From: Gordionus sp. m RMFG-2023
Taxonomy: Eukaryota; Nematomorpha; Gordioida; Chordodea; Parachordodidae
DNA: 64,000 nt
Direction: 5' to 3'
NCBI RefSeq assembly: GCF_954871325.1
Contig: NC_088778.1
Span: 26,087,120 to 26,151,119, forward strand
Shown: piece by piece, positions 46,736-59,049 of the stretch
How the letters are laid out: the number at the start of each line of letters is the position of its first letter
Numbering within the stretch: position 1 is the stretch's first letter
Made by a program: the position numbers and the translations under genes
The notes under the pieces: model-generated
Databases searched by the model: none
What the model was told of the DNA's origin: nothing
Seen by the model: the letters and a program-made list of their open reading frames with translations, nothing else

Positions 46736-48771
46736 ATGAGTAGCTCAATTTTTAATCTTTAAAATAAAATTTGAATCAAAGCTGTTTATCTATATAATCG
46801 TTTATGGGGTTAGATGAGCTTATATGAAAGTTTATTTTCTGACCCAGTCTAAGCATGGTATGTTTCAACTGGCGATAAGATATTATTCAAGAATTATATT
46901 ATAAATTATAATAAATAGTTAATATTACCATTTCATTTTATTATCAGATTCATCTATTTAATGATAATATTTTATAAATTGTTATCTGGATCTTAAAAAT
47001 GCTTAAAATTAACCACTCATCTAATTTATATATTTCATCATAACATGATAAAAAAACCTATTGAAATCCTTACACATTTTGACCAATTTTGAGAGATTTT
47101 GATTCAATCGATAAAAAGTTAAAGAGTGGTGGCCTGGCCAGTCCAAGCATGGCCATTTATGCCACTTATCCCCTAAATAATTTTTATTCCAACTACTAAC
47201 TGTTATATTTTAGACTGGCCCTAGGCAGATCAAAACGCCACCTATTATAGATAATATTTTTGAAATAAATATTAATACTTAGATGTGTTTTTTTAAATTT
47301 ACAAACACTCAAATGAATATTTTTGTTAATTTTTTTTATATAAAACATATGAATATTAAATTAATATTACATTTGCGGGCTAGTGTTGAACAACATTTAG
47401 TCATAGCTTATACTTTCTGACCGTCGCTCTAGACTTGAGGATGACAGTATGTAAATGTTATAACAAGTTATATATATATATATATTTGTAATTTTAGTCA
47501 TTTTTTATTCGTGGAATAGAGCAATACACAAAAATTTATAAAATCCATGCTAATACTTATCGATCAAATCAAAATTGAATAAAAATAATTTTTAACCATA
47601 GGATATAATTAGATGTTAATAAATCTCACAATGTTTTATGTTCACTAGCATTTTTAGCGGTTCTGTTCAGGTTCGAATAAATAATGATTTAACGGTTCAG
47701 GCTCAACTATACCGGTTTAAAGGTTCGGTTTCATGATTTGTTTTATAAGTTTTTTTTTCTAGTTTTTTATAAATATATAATAAATTTATTTGAAAACAAA
47801 TATATATAAATAAATAAAATAATGATAAAAAATAGAGAATATGTAGTTTATTAGTGTATATAAAAATATATTATATAAAGTGAAATTTTATTGTGTCAAT
47901 TTATATTTTTCTTTTTCATTTCAAATTCAATTACGAATGGTAAATTAAACCATTACGAAATCGAAATAATGTTTTTTTTTTAAATTTTTATTTCAAACAA
48001 ATGAAAAATAAATTTGACCTTTATACCACATTCGTCACAAAAAAAAAGTTAAAAATAAAAATATATGACAATAAAGAAGTTGGGAGAAAGAAAAAGATAA
48101 TTATAATTTGATCTTTGCCATTCATCATGGTTGTAAGTTTAGTAGATAATTTTATGTATATAGTACAACTTTCAAACAAATAAAATCGGTCTCAATTATT
48201 GGAGGAAGGAGGGGGGGGGGGGGGTTGTATGATTAAAAGAGGCAATTATTTTTTTTTCTTCATAATATTGTACATATTTAATATTTAAAAAAAAATATAC
48301 TTTTATAAAAAATCATCATTTTCATATTATATATATAAAAAAAAAAATAATAATTGTCTTCTTCATTTTAGCAATTAATGTAAAGTTAAACCATTTATTA
48401 TATATGACAGTGACAAAAATAGAGAGATCTATACATTTCACGTCTTTTTCCCCAAATTGAAAAAAGGAAAAAGAGATCGAAAAAAAATCCCCTGCTGGAA
48501 CGACAATTAGGATGAAATGACAAATATTCACCTATTTTTTTTTTTGAGGCGGCGATCACAATTCTCTTCAAATTATCAAGTATATTTTTTATGAAATAAG
48601 ATCCCGATTGTTAATTAAATATTCCTTACCTTTACAACACCTTCGTCACATATATTTTAGAGAGAGAAAAGGATAATAAATGTATTTCACGGAAAAAAAG
48701 AAGAAGAAAGCGAATAATGAAATTTTAATTTTTAAAAAAATGGGTTTGAAAAAATTGAAACCCCTAAGCAA
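46736..48771. other. Upstream region of the ABCG8-like gene
   Basis: No gene was recognised. A block with GGTTCGGTTT-like words lies at 47660-47740, (TA)n near 47470, and a run of 14 G at 48211-48224. No ABCG5 homologue was found in the 8.4 kb upstream, although ABCG5 and ABCG8 are head-to-head in vertebrates. Confidence 0.5.
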
Positions 48772-51700
48772 ATGATAAATTCTGTGTACCAACCCCACCA
48801 ACAAAATACGATTAACAATGCCCAATACGAAAAAAATTATTTCTCCAAAGCGATTGACGCGTGCCAGCTGTCCTACAAAACTTATTCCCTTTCTAGTTTA
48901 AATTCTACCAATGACCCGGTGTCATCATCATCCCAAAAATATTTTAAAACGGGACGTCACGTGTATATTCCACAGAGCGATCCCAACGATTTTGCCGATA
49001 AATTATATCTTTTCAATCCCAGGAAATTCGACCTATCCGTGATAAAGCGCCGATTTTCTTCCTTCGATAAAAAAAGGGTTGGCAATATTATCAGCACCAA
49101 TAACGACCAAAAATTCGTTCGCTCCAAAACTTTTCAGTATTGTAGGAATAATCCTAAGGGCAAGAAAAAAAATAGAAATTATTCCGATAGTTCGCTCAAG
49201 TATCTAGGGGGATCGACGCCGACTACCACAACAAACTCGCTACAAGAATTGTGCGCATCCTTGTCGGAGAGGGCGGTTAACAACAGCGTCAAACGAATCT
49301 TCACCCATCATTATTCGAAAATCAAAGGTCACATCAATACCAAGAAGCAACGCGCGATGCTTAACCGGCAGCAAAAAACTTTATTTACAAACCTCAATTT
49401 GTACAAAAATTCGTTATCAAATGAAATGACGTCAGACTGCGGGAGTTCTATATGCCAACCTACCCTGGTGGATGAAAGAGGTTACGCCTGTAAACTCAAA
49501 AGATATCAGCATCCTGGGATTCTGCATAACGAAAAAAATTCTAGGGAGGACAACGAGGATAGTTTCAAAGATAACCAAGGCCCCTCAAAAAAATTACCGT
49601 CTAAAATATCTAAAAATGAAAATCCGCCGAATTCTAATTACGTTAAAAATAGGGAAATATTTGCTCACACCTCGGATCGTAGCGATTACAGCTTAAGAGA
49701 TTCCAAGAAAAATAAGTCATTCAGAAATGCAAAAATTTTTCAGCACATATCCACAACCGCGAACTCCAAAGGATCAGTTCCCGATTATAAGGATGATATA
49801 GAAATAATTTCAGGATCCTCTATTGATACAGATATCACCAATCTGAAGAGGTCCGAATTTAAGGAGGAATTTTCTAGGGCGAACAAAAAAATCTTTTCTG
49901 TCCATAGACTAGTGGTGGAGTGTTCCATGAACTTTAGGATGAATAAATTATTGTCCTCATTTTTACCCTTTTCCCGCAAATCCTTTAGATCGAATTCGTA
50001 CGAGAAAAATAGGTGGCGCAAAACATTGCTCGATAACATATCGTTGGAGGTATTCGAGGGCGAAATGTTATTGTTATTAGGAAATAAAAGTATTCTTTTA
50101 TTAAAAATATAAACTTATACTCATTTTGTGATAGTCAAATATCATGAAATTTACGTTTAATTCAAAGGCCTTTTATTTTTCGTAAGCAATAATGAATTGT
50201 CCAACAAAAAAAAATAAGAATAGTCATATTTTAATTAAAACTGTTTACGTTACTCAAAAAAAAGTAACGTCGTTGCGTTTACGTTGCCTTAGCGAACAAA
50301 TGTAACGCATTACACAAAATTTTTATAAGGTTATACTTTGAAAAAAAATATATTAAGTAACGCCTTACTAGTCAACACTAATTTTTATACATTTTGCTTA
50401 TGAATAGTGACTGGTGGGGTTAAATTTAAAAAATAAAAATTATATTAAAACGAATAGAGAAATATTGTTTAAATTTTTTTAATAAAAAAGACCTTTTAAT
50501 TAATTATGCAAATTAGGTTGTGGCATCTCCCTACTATTCAAAGTGTTGATGGATTGCAACACAGTCAATAATTTGGATATTTTCGGAAAGTTTTCTTGGT
50601 CGGGAACTTTAGTATCCCGTAGTAAGATCAAATATCTGGCCGCGCATATAAAGAATGATCCCAATTTGATAGACTTTTTGACGGTCGAGGAAATGTTCAT
50701 TTATTTCGCCACTCTGCACAATATCAGGGATCCCTTAGAAAAGAAGGAGAAAGTTATATACATACATTTCTCCCTTTTATAATAATATGTCAAGAAGTTT
50801 GAAACCCTAACCCTCTTTTAAAAATTATAGACACCAGATTCTCTTTAAAATAACGGATTCAAATTTAAATTTAGGACACTTTTGAGAAGAAAAAAGCAAT
50901 TCAGAAAATTTAAAAAATAATTTTTTTTGAGCCCCATGAGGGTGGTATCGATTTTGGCATCTGTATCGGCTAAACAAAATGTCGTCGGTTCGTTTTTGAC
51001 TTTTAATTGCTTGTATAAAAATTTTAAATAAGTAAAGCTAATTTTAGTAGGAGGGTGTGTATGTGTATATCAAATGTATCTAAATTATATTAACTTTAAA
51101 TTTAACCTTTTTTTTGTAACTGTAACATGATTTTCAAATTAATAATAGGTTAAGATATTTAATTTACAAGACATAGCTCTGGAAACATTATACCCCCCCC
51201 CCCCCTTTTCCCTTCTCCCAATATATTTTTTTATTCAACAAAACCTCATTCTGCCGACTTTCATTAGGTGGAAAAGGTGATAAATGACTTAAAATTAACA
51301 AATCAAAGAAATAACTTCGTCGGATCATGCTCAAAAGATGATTTAGTATTAGTCAAAATTGGATGCCAATTATTACTTGATAGAGGTAACAAATATTTTA
51401 TATTTCAGATAAAAAATTATTCAAATTTTTAATTAAACTGAAAAATATCGATATTTCCGTATAGTCTATTTAATCATATATTTATGCGCATCATATTTTC
51501 TCGTATGTTGAATTTCCATTTTATTAACTTTTTTTAACATTGGGGAATTCTTTTTTCTAAACCCTGATTCGGGTTCAGAAATTTAAAATTGTCTGGTGGA
51601 GGAGAACAGAGATCAATTTGGACCCCTTCCAGAAAATCTGTTTCGACTAAGTTTGCGTTAGCAAAATTTCCACTAAATAGAGTTAAACTTTCTTTAACCA

Positions 51701-54700
51701 GAATCAGGGTTCGAACCCTCTAGCGTGAAGACTACAAATCAAATCTATCTTCTTTTCTTTACCAATACATGATATTTTAGTGGCAGTATAGGAGAGAGAG
51801 AGAGAGGGGTTAAAAAATATGGTATCGAAATTCCACACACACCCCCCTTTAGATAATAAATTAAAATAATTATTGTTTAGTCAAAAATAATAATAATAAA
51901 ATGAGACTTGAATCATGAAATTACTTAACATACGACCCGGCAACCGAAATGGTGAAAGGGAGGTGGGCTGGAAGGATCAAGTGAAACCCAATTTTTTTTT
52001 AAACATACTGAGGGTTTTCAAAGGATTTTATGCTACTCTAACTATCAGCTGATACTGATTATCGGCACTTAGAGACGGCCATTTATAAAGATTTCTATTG
52101 AGTGTTTTGATTTTTTTTAAAAAAAATTTGATGTCTAAAATATGTTATTTTATATAATATTTCCATGCCTACGAAGTCGGCGCCTATATCGTCATTTCTA
52201 AATTTAATTAGGAATGTTCTGATCTCTTAAAAAATACAAATCATATCAAATTACATTTAAATAATTTAAATTTGAAGTTTTATTTAGCTAATTATTTATA
52301 TAATACAATATAATTAATATTTGTATATATATATATTTATATACATATAAAAAAACATTTAAAAAAAATAAATAAATATAGTATTGGAGGATATGTTTGT
52401 GACGGTGTTAAAAAAATAATAAAAAAAAATATATTGAGGTTAGGAAGGATAATCTTGTGGGGAGAGACTGTATATTTTAAAATATATTTGAAGATCTATT
52501 TTTTTTAAAATATTTTCCTCGTTCCTTAGACAAACATCAATTCTTAATTTAATTTTCTTGATTTTTTTTTTGTTTTTTGTAGTGTTGTTAAAATGCCTAC
52601 CTTTAGCCAACTACAAAACAACGTAGCCATCTTTTTATCCAGAAATATTCTAATCAATCTTCAAAATTGAGGCTCGACTTAGAAACCTAATACAATTTTT
52701 TAGTCTAAAAGCTTGACTAAGACACAATAGAAATGGCCAAAGTTAGGTAATTTAACAGCACTAGTTTTTTGAACAAAATTTGAAATTAAAATTATAAAGG
52801 GCTATTTTTTTATGTCCAGGATATATTATATATCTTTTATTTTTTTTTTGTTTTTGTAGAAATAATATTTTTTGAGGAACCGGAAGAAGGATTAGATCAA
52901 CATCAACAAAATTTCGTCATCGATTACTTTAAGGAACTCTCGGCTTATGGAAAAATCATAATTTGCTCAATGCCTAACCCCTCGTTCGGCACATTTTTAG
53001 CCTTCAATAAAGGTTTTTTTTTTGTATTTGGATTTATATACCTTTAAGGTAAAAATGAAAGTTATGTATATTTGATTAAATAAATACTAGGGATGTGTCC
53101 CTAGGTGGACTTATTACTAAATAGCCAAAAAAAGAAATATTTTTTAAAAAACAAGAAAAAAAACAAAAAAAACGAGAATAGAGTTTGAAATATAACAATT
53201 CCACCAAATACCAAATATTTAAAACAAGCCAAAATGGGTTGTTCTAGTTCAAAAGCTTTTTACCCTATACTAAAAAGCAATTAAGTATCAAAATTAATTC
53301 AACCAGCAGGACACGGCCTAAGAAATAATATAGTATTTTTCCCTCGAAAAAAATATCATAAACCAATTTATGCTTTTATATTTAATGATATTCGTAGAAG
53401 TTTCTAAATGATACTTATGAAGTAAAATTATATGACACAACTATTAAAATATTTTAGCTGCAATGTATTCTTTCTGGCAATATGTTATTATTATTTTTTC
53501 AACTTTAGATATTTTTTTAAGCGCGTTTCTTTAAATTTAAAAATCTAAATTTACCGAAAATGTATTTCATCATGTTTGGGACAACCTAACATATGAATTT
53601 CAGACTATTTTGTAGTAAACTTATGAACTTAATATAATTTATATGCATCTTTTATATATTTTTTAAAAAATGATTATATCAAGCTTCCATATTATCAAAT
53701 GGATGCATGGTGTATTATGGAACGACCAGAAATTTAATTACCTATTTTGAATCTATAGGATATAGATCACCTTGCTTCACAAATCCTTGCGATTTTTACG
53801 GTTTATATAATAATTAAATTTATATATGATTCTTTTTTAAATTTGAGACAGTGCATCAAATTCTTAAGTGAATAATTAGAACTTTTCCCCAAGGCGGTGT
53901 CCTACCTCGCCTTAATTTTTATTCTTAATTCTAACAGCTAGGGTACTTTTTTTTGTTGTTTTACAGAATATATTATTCTTATTTCGATATAGATTATACC
54001 TTTGAAATAATATATAAATGTGTAAAAATTCAGCTGCTTAGGATAAATGTTTAACATTCTTTTTTGAATCCTGTTATTAATCATAATGAATGGTATGATT
54101 TAAAACTAAACCTTACATTTATTTTAGAAATCATTTTTATACGAAAAATAAAATGTAGTCGATCTTGCCACAATCGATTATTATTCGATCAAATCTTTCG
54201 AAAAATCTTTAAAACGAGTAAAGATTCTCCAAGAGTTATGTACCTCTAACTGCCTAAAGAATTTGCAAAATTCTTTGTTAGATGAAATGAACCAGATATG
54301 CGGCGATTTCATGATCAAATACGATAAAAAATCTTGGTGGAATCAAAACATCAACATGATATTGTAAATTATTACATTTTAATAAATATTTATAGGAACC
54401 GTTATCAAACGGATAACATATAATTTATTTTAAAAAAATACTATCATTTTATTTGCTCTAATTGACCGCTCAAAAAAAATAAGCCGACATTTTACAGTTA
54501 TATTTTAATTTGTTAATTTAACGCTGTAATCTGAATTAATTTTTTATCATTATTACCCCGACCTTGCTTAAGGTGATTTAAAAATTATTTTGGGGCGAGA
54601 TGGGTATATCGGAATTTGACAGACTTTTTTAAAGAAATTATAATAAGTTTAAAAATATTTACCAATTGTAATTGATTATCTTTGTATACATTTTCTACTT

Positions 54701-57700
54701 ATAAGGTTGGCTGGTTAGAGAATTTTTTTTTTGTTTCGACCAATCCTGTTCGACCTTTTTTTTCGAGACAAACTCAATCAACCGAAACTATTTTTTTAGA
54801 AATTTAGCCAAAAGTAAGGTCATTGTCCTAGCCATTTTTTTTAACCCTTCTTTCACGCCGCGAATTCGCGCTAACTGTGAATGCAGAGTCATAGTCGGAC
54901 TTTGACAGATCATACGATTAGTTTTTAAAAATATATTTAATTTACCTTTATTCTTATTACCAAATTTCATGATTAAAAATTTATTTTTTTTTAAAAAAAA
55001 TAAAAATTATATTCCCTCAATCTTTTCCCTCCTCGTGGAAAAAAAAGTTTGATAAACTCTGCTTCGAGAAGAATCTTCATGATGAAATCATTCGTTTATG
55101 AATTATTTACCATGATCCTATTTTCATTACTCATTGGATGGGTAAGAATTACATTTTTTTTTAAACACTTTATTAAACCATCCTATTTGGTAACCAGTAA
55201 TAAAATGTTTATTTAAGTAAAACTAACCTATATTTTTAAGACTTGTGTCCAAAAATTAAAAAAAAAATTGAGAACTTTCACAAATTTGACTAAGGCTGTG
55301 ACCTAAATATCAAAATATAAATAAATAGATTTATTAATTCTGAGGAGAAAAATAACATAAGCTATTTTTAATGTAAAAATAAAATAAGTGTGTTCTAAAT
55401 CATTTTTTGTCATTTATACAAAAAATTAGTTTTGTTATGTTTTTTGTTTATTTTAATTTTTATAAGCTTAAAAAAAAATTTATGGAAGATTTCGGACATG
55501 TTTCATAGTTTTATTAATTTGCAAAAATTTATAAATTTTGAGATTTTTTTCAAACATTTAGGACAAGGAGAATGTTTTAAAAAAATTAATTAGAAACTTT
55601 TTTTTAAATTTCGAATTTTATCGATTTTACTTCGACTGGACACGACATAAGAAGAAATTTAATTTATATATATACATCTATTTTTAAAAAATAATTGAAT
55701 ACATGGTAAAGGGGGGGGGGGGTAGAATAAACCTTAAATAATTAAATATAAAAATTTGAATAAATTATAGATATTTTTTGATATCAAATACACGAGGATA
55801 TCTCTCCTGGAACGACTCAGCCTGTTTTTTGTTTTGACAATCCTAGCACCGATGTTTATGATGGCAAGAGTTATGAAGACAAGTGAGTGTATAATTTATG
55901 AACCTTTTTTTCAAAAAAAAAATACAATCGGACCTCGGCAAAGGGGAGGCTAATGCGCAGAAGAATATCTGAATTTATTTCAGCGCTTATAGAATATTTT
56001 CTATTATCCTATGCACTAGCGAGCTATTTAATCTCTAATTTTTTTTACCGATCGCTACTTCTCGTGGTAGCCCTAATATCTGTCATCCTTTCAGAGTGTG
56101 GTTTTATTATAATATTTTTTTTAGATATTAAAAGAGCTATATTATCTAAATGAGCAGATGATCGGAATAATACATTTCTCCTATTTGTAATTTATTCTTA
56201 TAAGATAACATAACTAAGTGTGAAATAATCATATGAATTCAGAGTTTTCTAATTTATATGTAGAAGAACATATGTATTCATTATTTGATGGAGAGGAAAT
56301 GAGATACTAGAAATTGAAAGCTGCAGGTGAGAAATACATAATATTTCAGATAATTATAATTTTATATTGGTTAAATTATTTGAAGTTTATATACCAAAAG
56401 TTGTAAAATATTTATGCCTCCAACTTATAACAATTATATTCAGCCTTTGTAATTTTTGTGTCTTGATCCTTTATAATCAGTGTAGAGATATTATCTGAAA
56501 GATCACTTTTTTTTGCGTACAATCAGAATTTCTTTTATAACTAGAAGAATAAATATATTCATTGTTTGGTGAAGAGGAAACGAGATGCTTGAAGTTTATT
56601 AAAAGACAATATAAAATTTATATAACTTAAGAAATTTGATCATAATTGAAATAATTTTTCTACCCTCGAAAATTTTTGAAAAATTAAAATTGTGATCTGA
56701 TGTCTGGACTTAATGAATATAAAAACTCAAGATTTAAAAATTCACAGGTTTAATGTAAATATTATAAGTTGAAATGATAAATATTTTACCACTTTTGGTG
56801 ATTAAACTAATCCTTAAAAAGAGGTCAAATAATTTAGTTAAAATCAAATTAGACCTATCTGAAGTATCTCATTTCCTCGTTATAAAAACTATGAATGTCT
56901 ATATTCTCCTAGATATAAGCCAGATAACTTTGAACCGTTCGCGATTATGTATCACTTAGTTATTTTATCTTTCATTTTATTCATTTTGCTCGTCAAGAAT
57001 GATGGGGAATCAGAATTTTCTTCTTTATTCGAGGATGGATAAATCAGAAATTTCCCCTTTGTTTTTCTGATTTAGGCTGATTTATCCATCATCAAATAAA
57101 GGGGAAATTTTGATTCACCCATCATTAAATTAAGGCTAAAATTCCCCGTCATTTTTGAAAAAGCTCTGATTCTCACATTTTCCTGATTTTGTAATAAAGG
57201 GGAAATTTCTGATTCATCTATCATCAATTTCTGATTCATCCATAATCAAATTAAGGATAATACGATTCTCCGTCATTCTTGACAAGCGTTCTGCTCGTTT
57301 ATAATAATTTTCTAAATTTTGAAGTTTTAAAATAAATTTTTATACTAATGATTGATAATGAAATAAAAATTATGTATAAAAAAATCATCTAGAATTGAAA
57401 AGAAAGGGAAAATAAATTATTGATAAAATATATGTAAAATATAAAAAAAATAATAGTAGAAGAAATCTCTAATTAAAATATTTTTATATTCTTTCTCTGA
57501 TAGAGACGTCATCTAGAAGCATATAAAAATTATATGAATAAAAAAACAATAAGAAATTGTGAAAACTGCAAAAACATTAACTCAGAAAGGAAAAACAGGA
57601 AAAAATTTAATAATCTATTTACTTCGTTTTTTGTTAAAGGAATGCATCCATTATCTGTAGTTGAACATTGATACATTTTATTTTGACTCTCTATTTCTGT

Positions 57701-59049
57701 CTTAAATTCTTAAATACTTTAAAAAAAAATAATATTCAAATATCTTGTTTCATATTGAAATTTTTGCTAAGTAATTTATATCTCAAATATAAATTTTTTT
57801 AAAAAAAACATCTTTATGTGCATCCAAGATACAATTTTCTGAAAATTTTCCCAGCCTTGTCGCCGTTTAATATTCAAATATTATCTTAAATTTTTAAAAC
57901 TAGTTGATAAGGATATTATAAATGTAGGACTATGAAAAAATTTATACATTTGATAATCTTCTTTACTCAAAACGATTAAAATAATTTGTACCATATTTTA
58001 AAATCGTAAAAATCTATGGACATGATTAATTTATTAAATTTTAATAAATTATAGATCTCCTTTGCATGGAATATTTTAATGTCGCTTTCCGGTCTAAATA
58101 CTTCACCCGTTTAAATTACTCCTTCTACACGGTAAATTTATTTTAAAATGAATTTTAACCTAATATCATTATACCTAACAACCCTCTATTACAGCTGTTT
58201 TCAGATATTTTACCGTCTATACTATCATCGACCATGCTAATTTCACCATTGTACTGGATCTCCGGTCTGAAACAAAATATCCAAAATTTCACAATTTATT
58301 CGGCTTATTTGATTACTCTGATGTGGGCCTTGAGAATGTTAGCACTATGCGTAACTTCATTTACGATTTCTCCGTTATCCAAAATTGTTGATAAAAATAC
58401 CGAAAACACATCGATTCTTAATAAGTCGAGCCCTTTATTACGCCATAATTATCCCTTCGAAAACGACAAATCAACGGTAAACCTGAATTCGGCGCTTAAA
58501 ATATCGTATTATATAATCATAATTTTGATGATATTCTTCGGAGCTTCGACGGGTTTTATCATCAATCTGTGCAATATATCTCAAGGCTACATGAATTGGA
58601 GCGTGAAGAGCGCTTTCAAACCCGATTGGGATTGGCCTCCACTTTCCCCTATAGGATTCGTTTACAGGAATTTGGTCAGGTCCGAGCTGGGAGCGGAAAA
58701 CTATTTAAAGGGAGCAGCGTTCACTAACGAGACCAATGATTGCAAAACAAAATGGCATATCTCGGAATATCCTGTCAGGGTTAACGGAATACTCATAATT
58801 AAAAATATGACAGTCACGAAAATTAACGAATGTTCCAAGATCGACATATATTCTTATTTTTTTGGTTCTCCGACATCCACTGCTCAGAGTTACCTAGAAA
58901 GCAAAAAGACAATAAAGGAGTTTAGTAATAAACCTCGCCCTACATCAAATGAAAATGAAACTTTTTGGAATTTCTTTTATTTGACCGCTTTCGTTTTTAC
59001 ATGTATTACCATCAGAATATTTCGCTTGATGTATTTAAATACAGTGTAA
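48772..59049 (+). CDS. ABCG8: ABCG8-like half-transporter with degenerate ATPase site
   Basis: Ten exons keep one frame of 1094 codons: 48772-50089, 50517-50752, 51268-51385, 52860-53012, 53684-53800, 54159-54363, 55048-55141, 55771-55882, 58055-58131, 58195-59049. Family calls rest on TLLDNISLEVFEGEMLLLLG before Walker A, FLTVEEM, IGCQLLL, YFESIGY, DFYVDLATID (ABCG8: DFYVDLTSID), LAPMFMMARVMK and YWISGL...LRMLALCV in the membrane domain, with about six membrane segments (730-747, 757-783, 805-826, 842-867, 913-935, 1068-1090). ABCG5/8 heterodimers export sterols. ATPase motifs are degraded: Walker A GNKSCGIS (437-444) has Ile for Lys, the Q-loop has Lys, the signature is deleted (five residues short, SCSKDD), Walker B reads FFEEPEEGLD with Glu for Asp, and the H-loop His is lost (SMPNP). 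Residues 1-380 are a Ser/Asn/Lys-rich extension. Vertebrate ABCG8 is about 670 residues. Confidence 0.88.
52580..52763. mobile_element. hAT-type MITE with exact 8-bp target duplication
   Basis: Ends TAGTGTTGTTAAAATGCCTA and GGTAATTTAACAGCACTA are inverted copies. GTTTTTTG flanks both sides (52572-52579 and 52764-52771), an exact 8-bp duplication. At 184 bp it has no coding capacity. It lies in intron 3 of the ABCG8-like gene and shares its terminus with 17627-17886 and 46248. Confidence 0.92.
56992..57283. mobile_element. MITE in ABCG8-like intron 8
   Basis: GTCAAGAATGATGGGGAATC at the left and GATTCTCCGTCATTCTTGAC at the right form an inverted repeat of about 20 bp with two mismatches. Inside, GATGGATAAATCAGAAATTT and its inverse TTTCTGATTCATCCAT plus AAAGGGGAAATTT recur several times in both orientations. 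A clean target duplication was not found. Confidence 0.75.

Noticed and set aside
48322-48531. 69-codon minus-strand frame upstream of the ABCG8-like gene
   Set aside because: Phe/Ile-rich product of AT composition without a family match.
55953-56153. 66-codon hydrophobic frame that looked like part of the ABCG membrane domain
   Set aside because: Exon 8 (ending 55882, phase 1) joins exon 9 (58055) in frame and in register with ABCG8, leaving no place for it. It lies inside intron 8.
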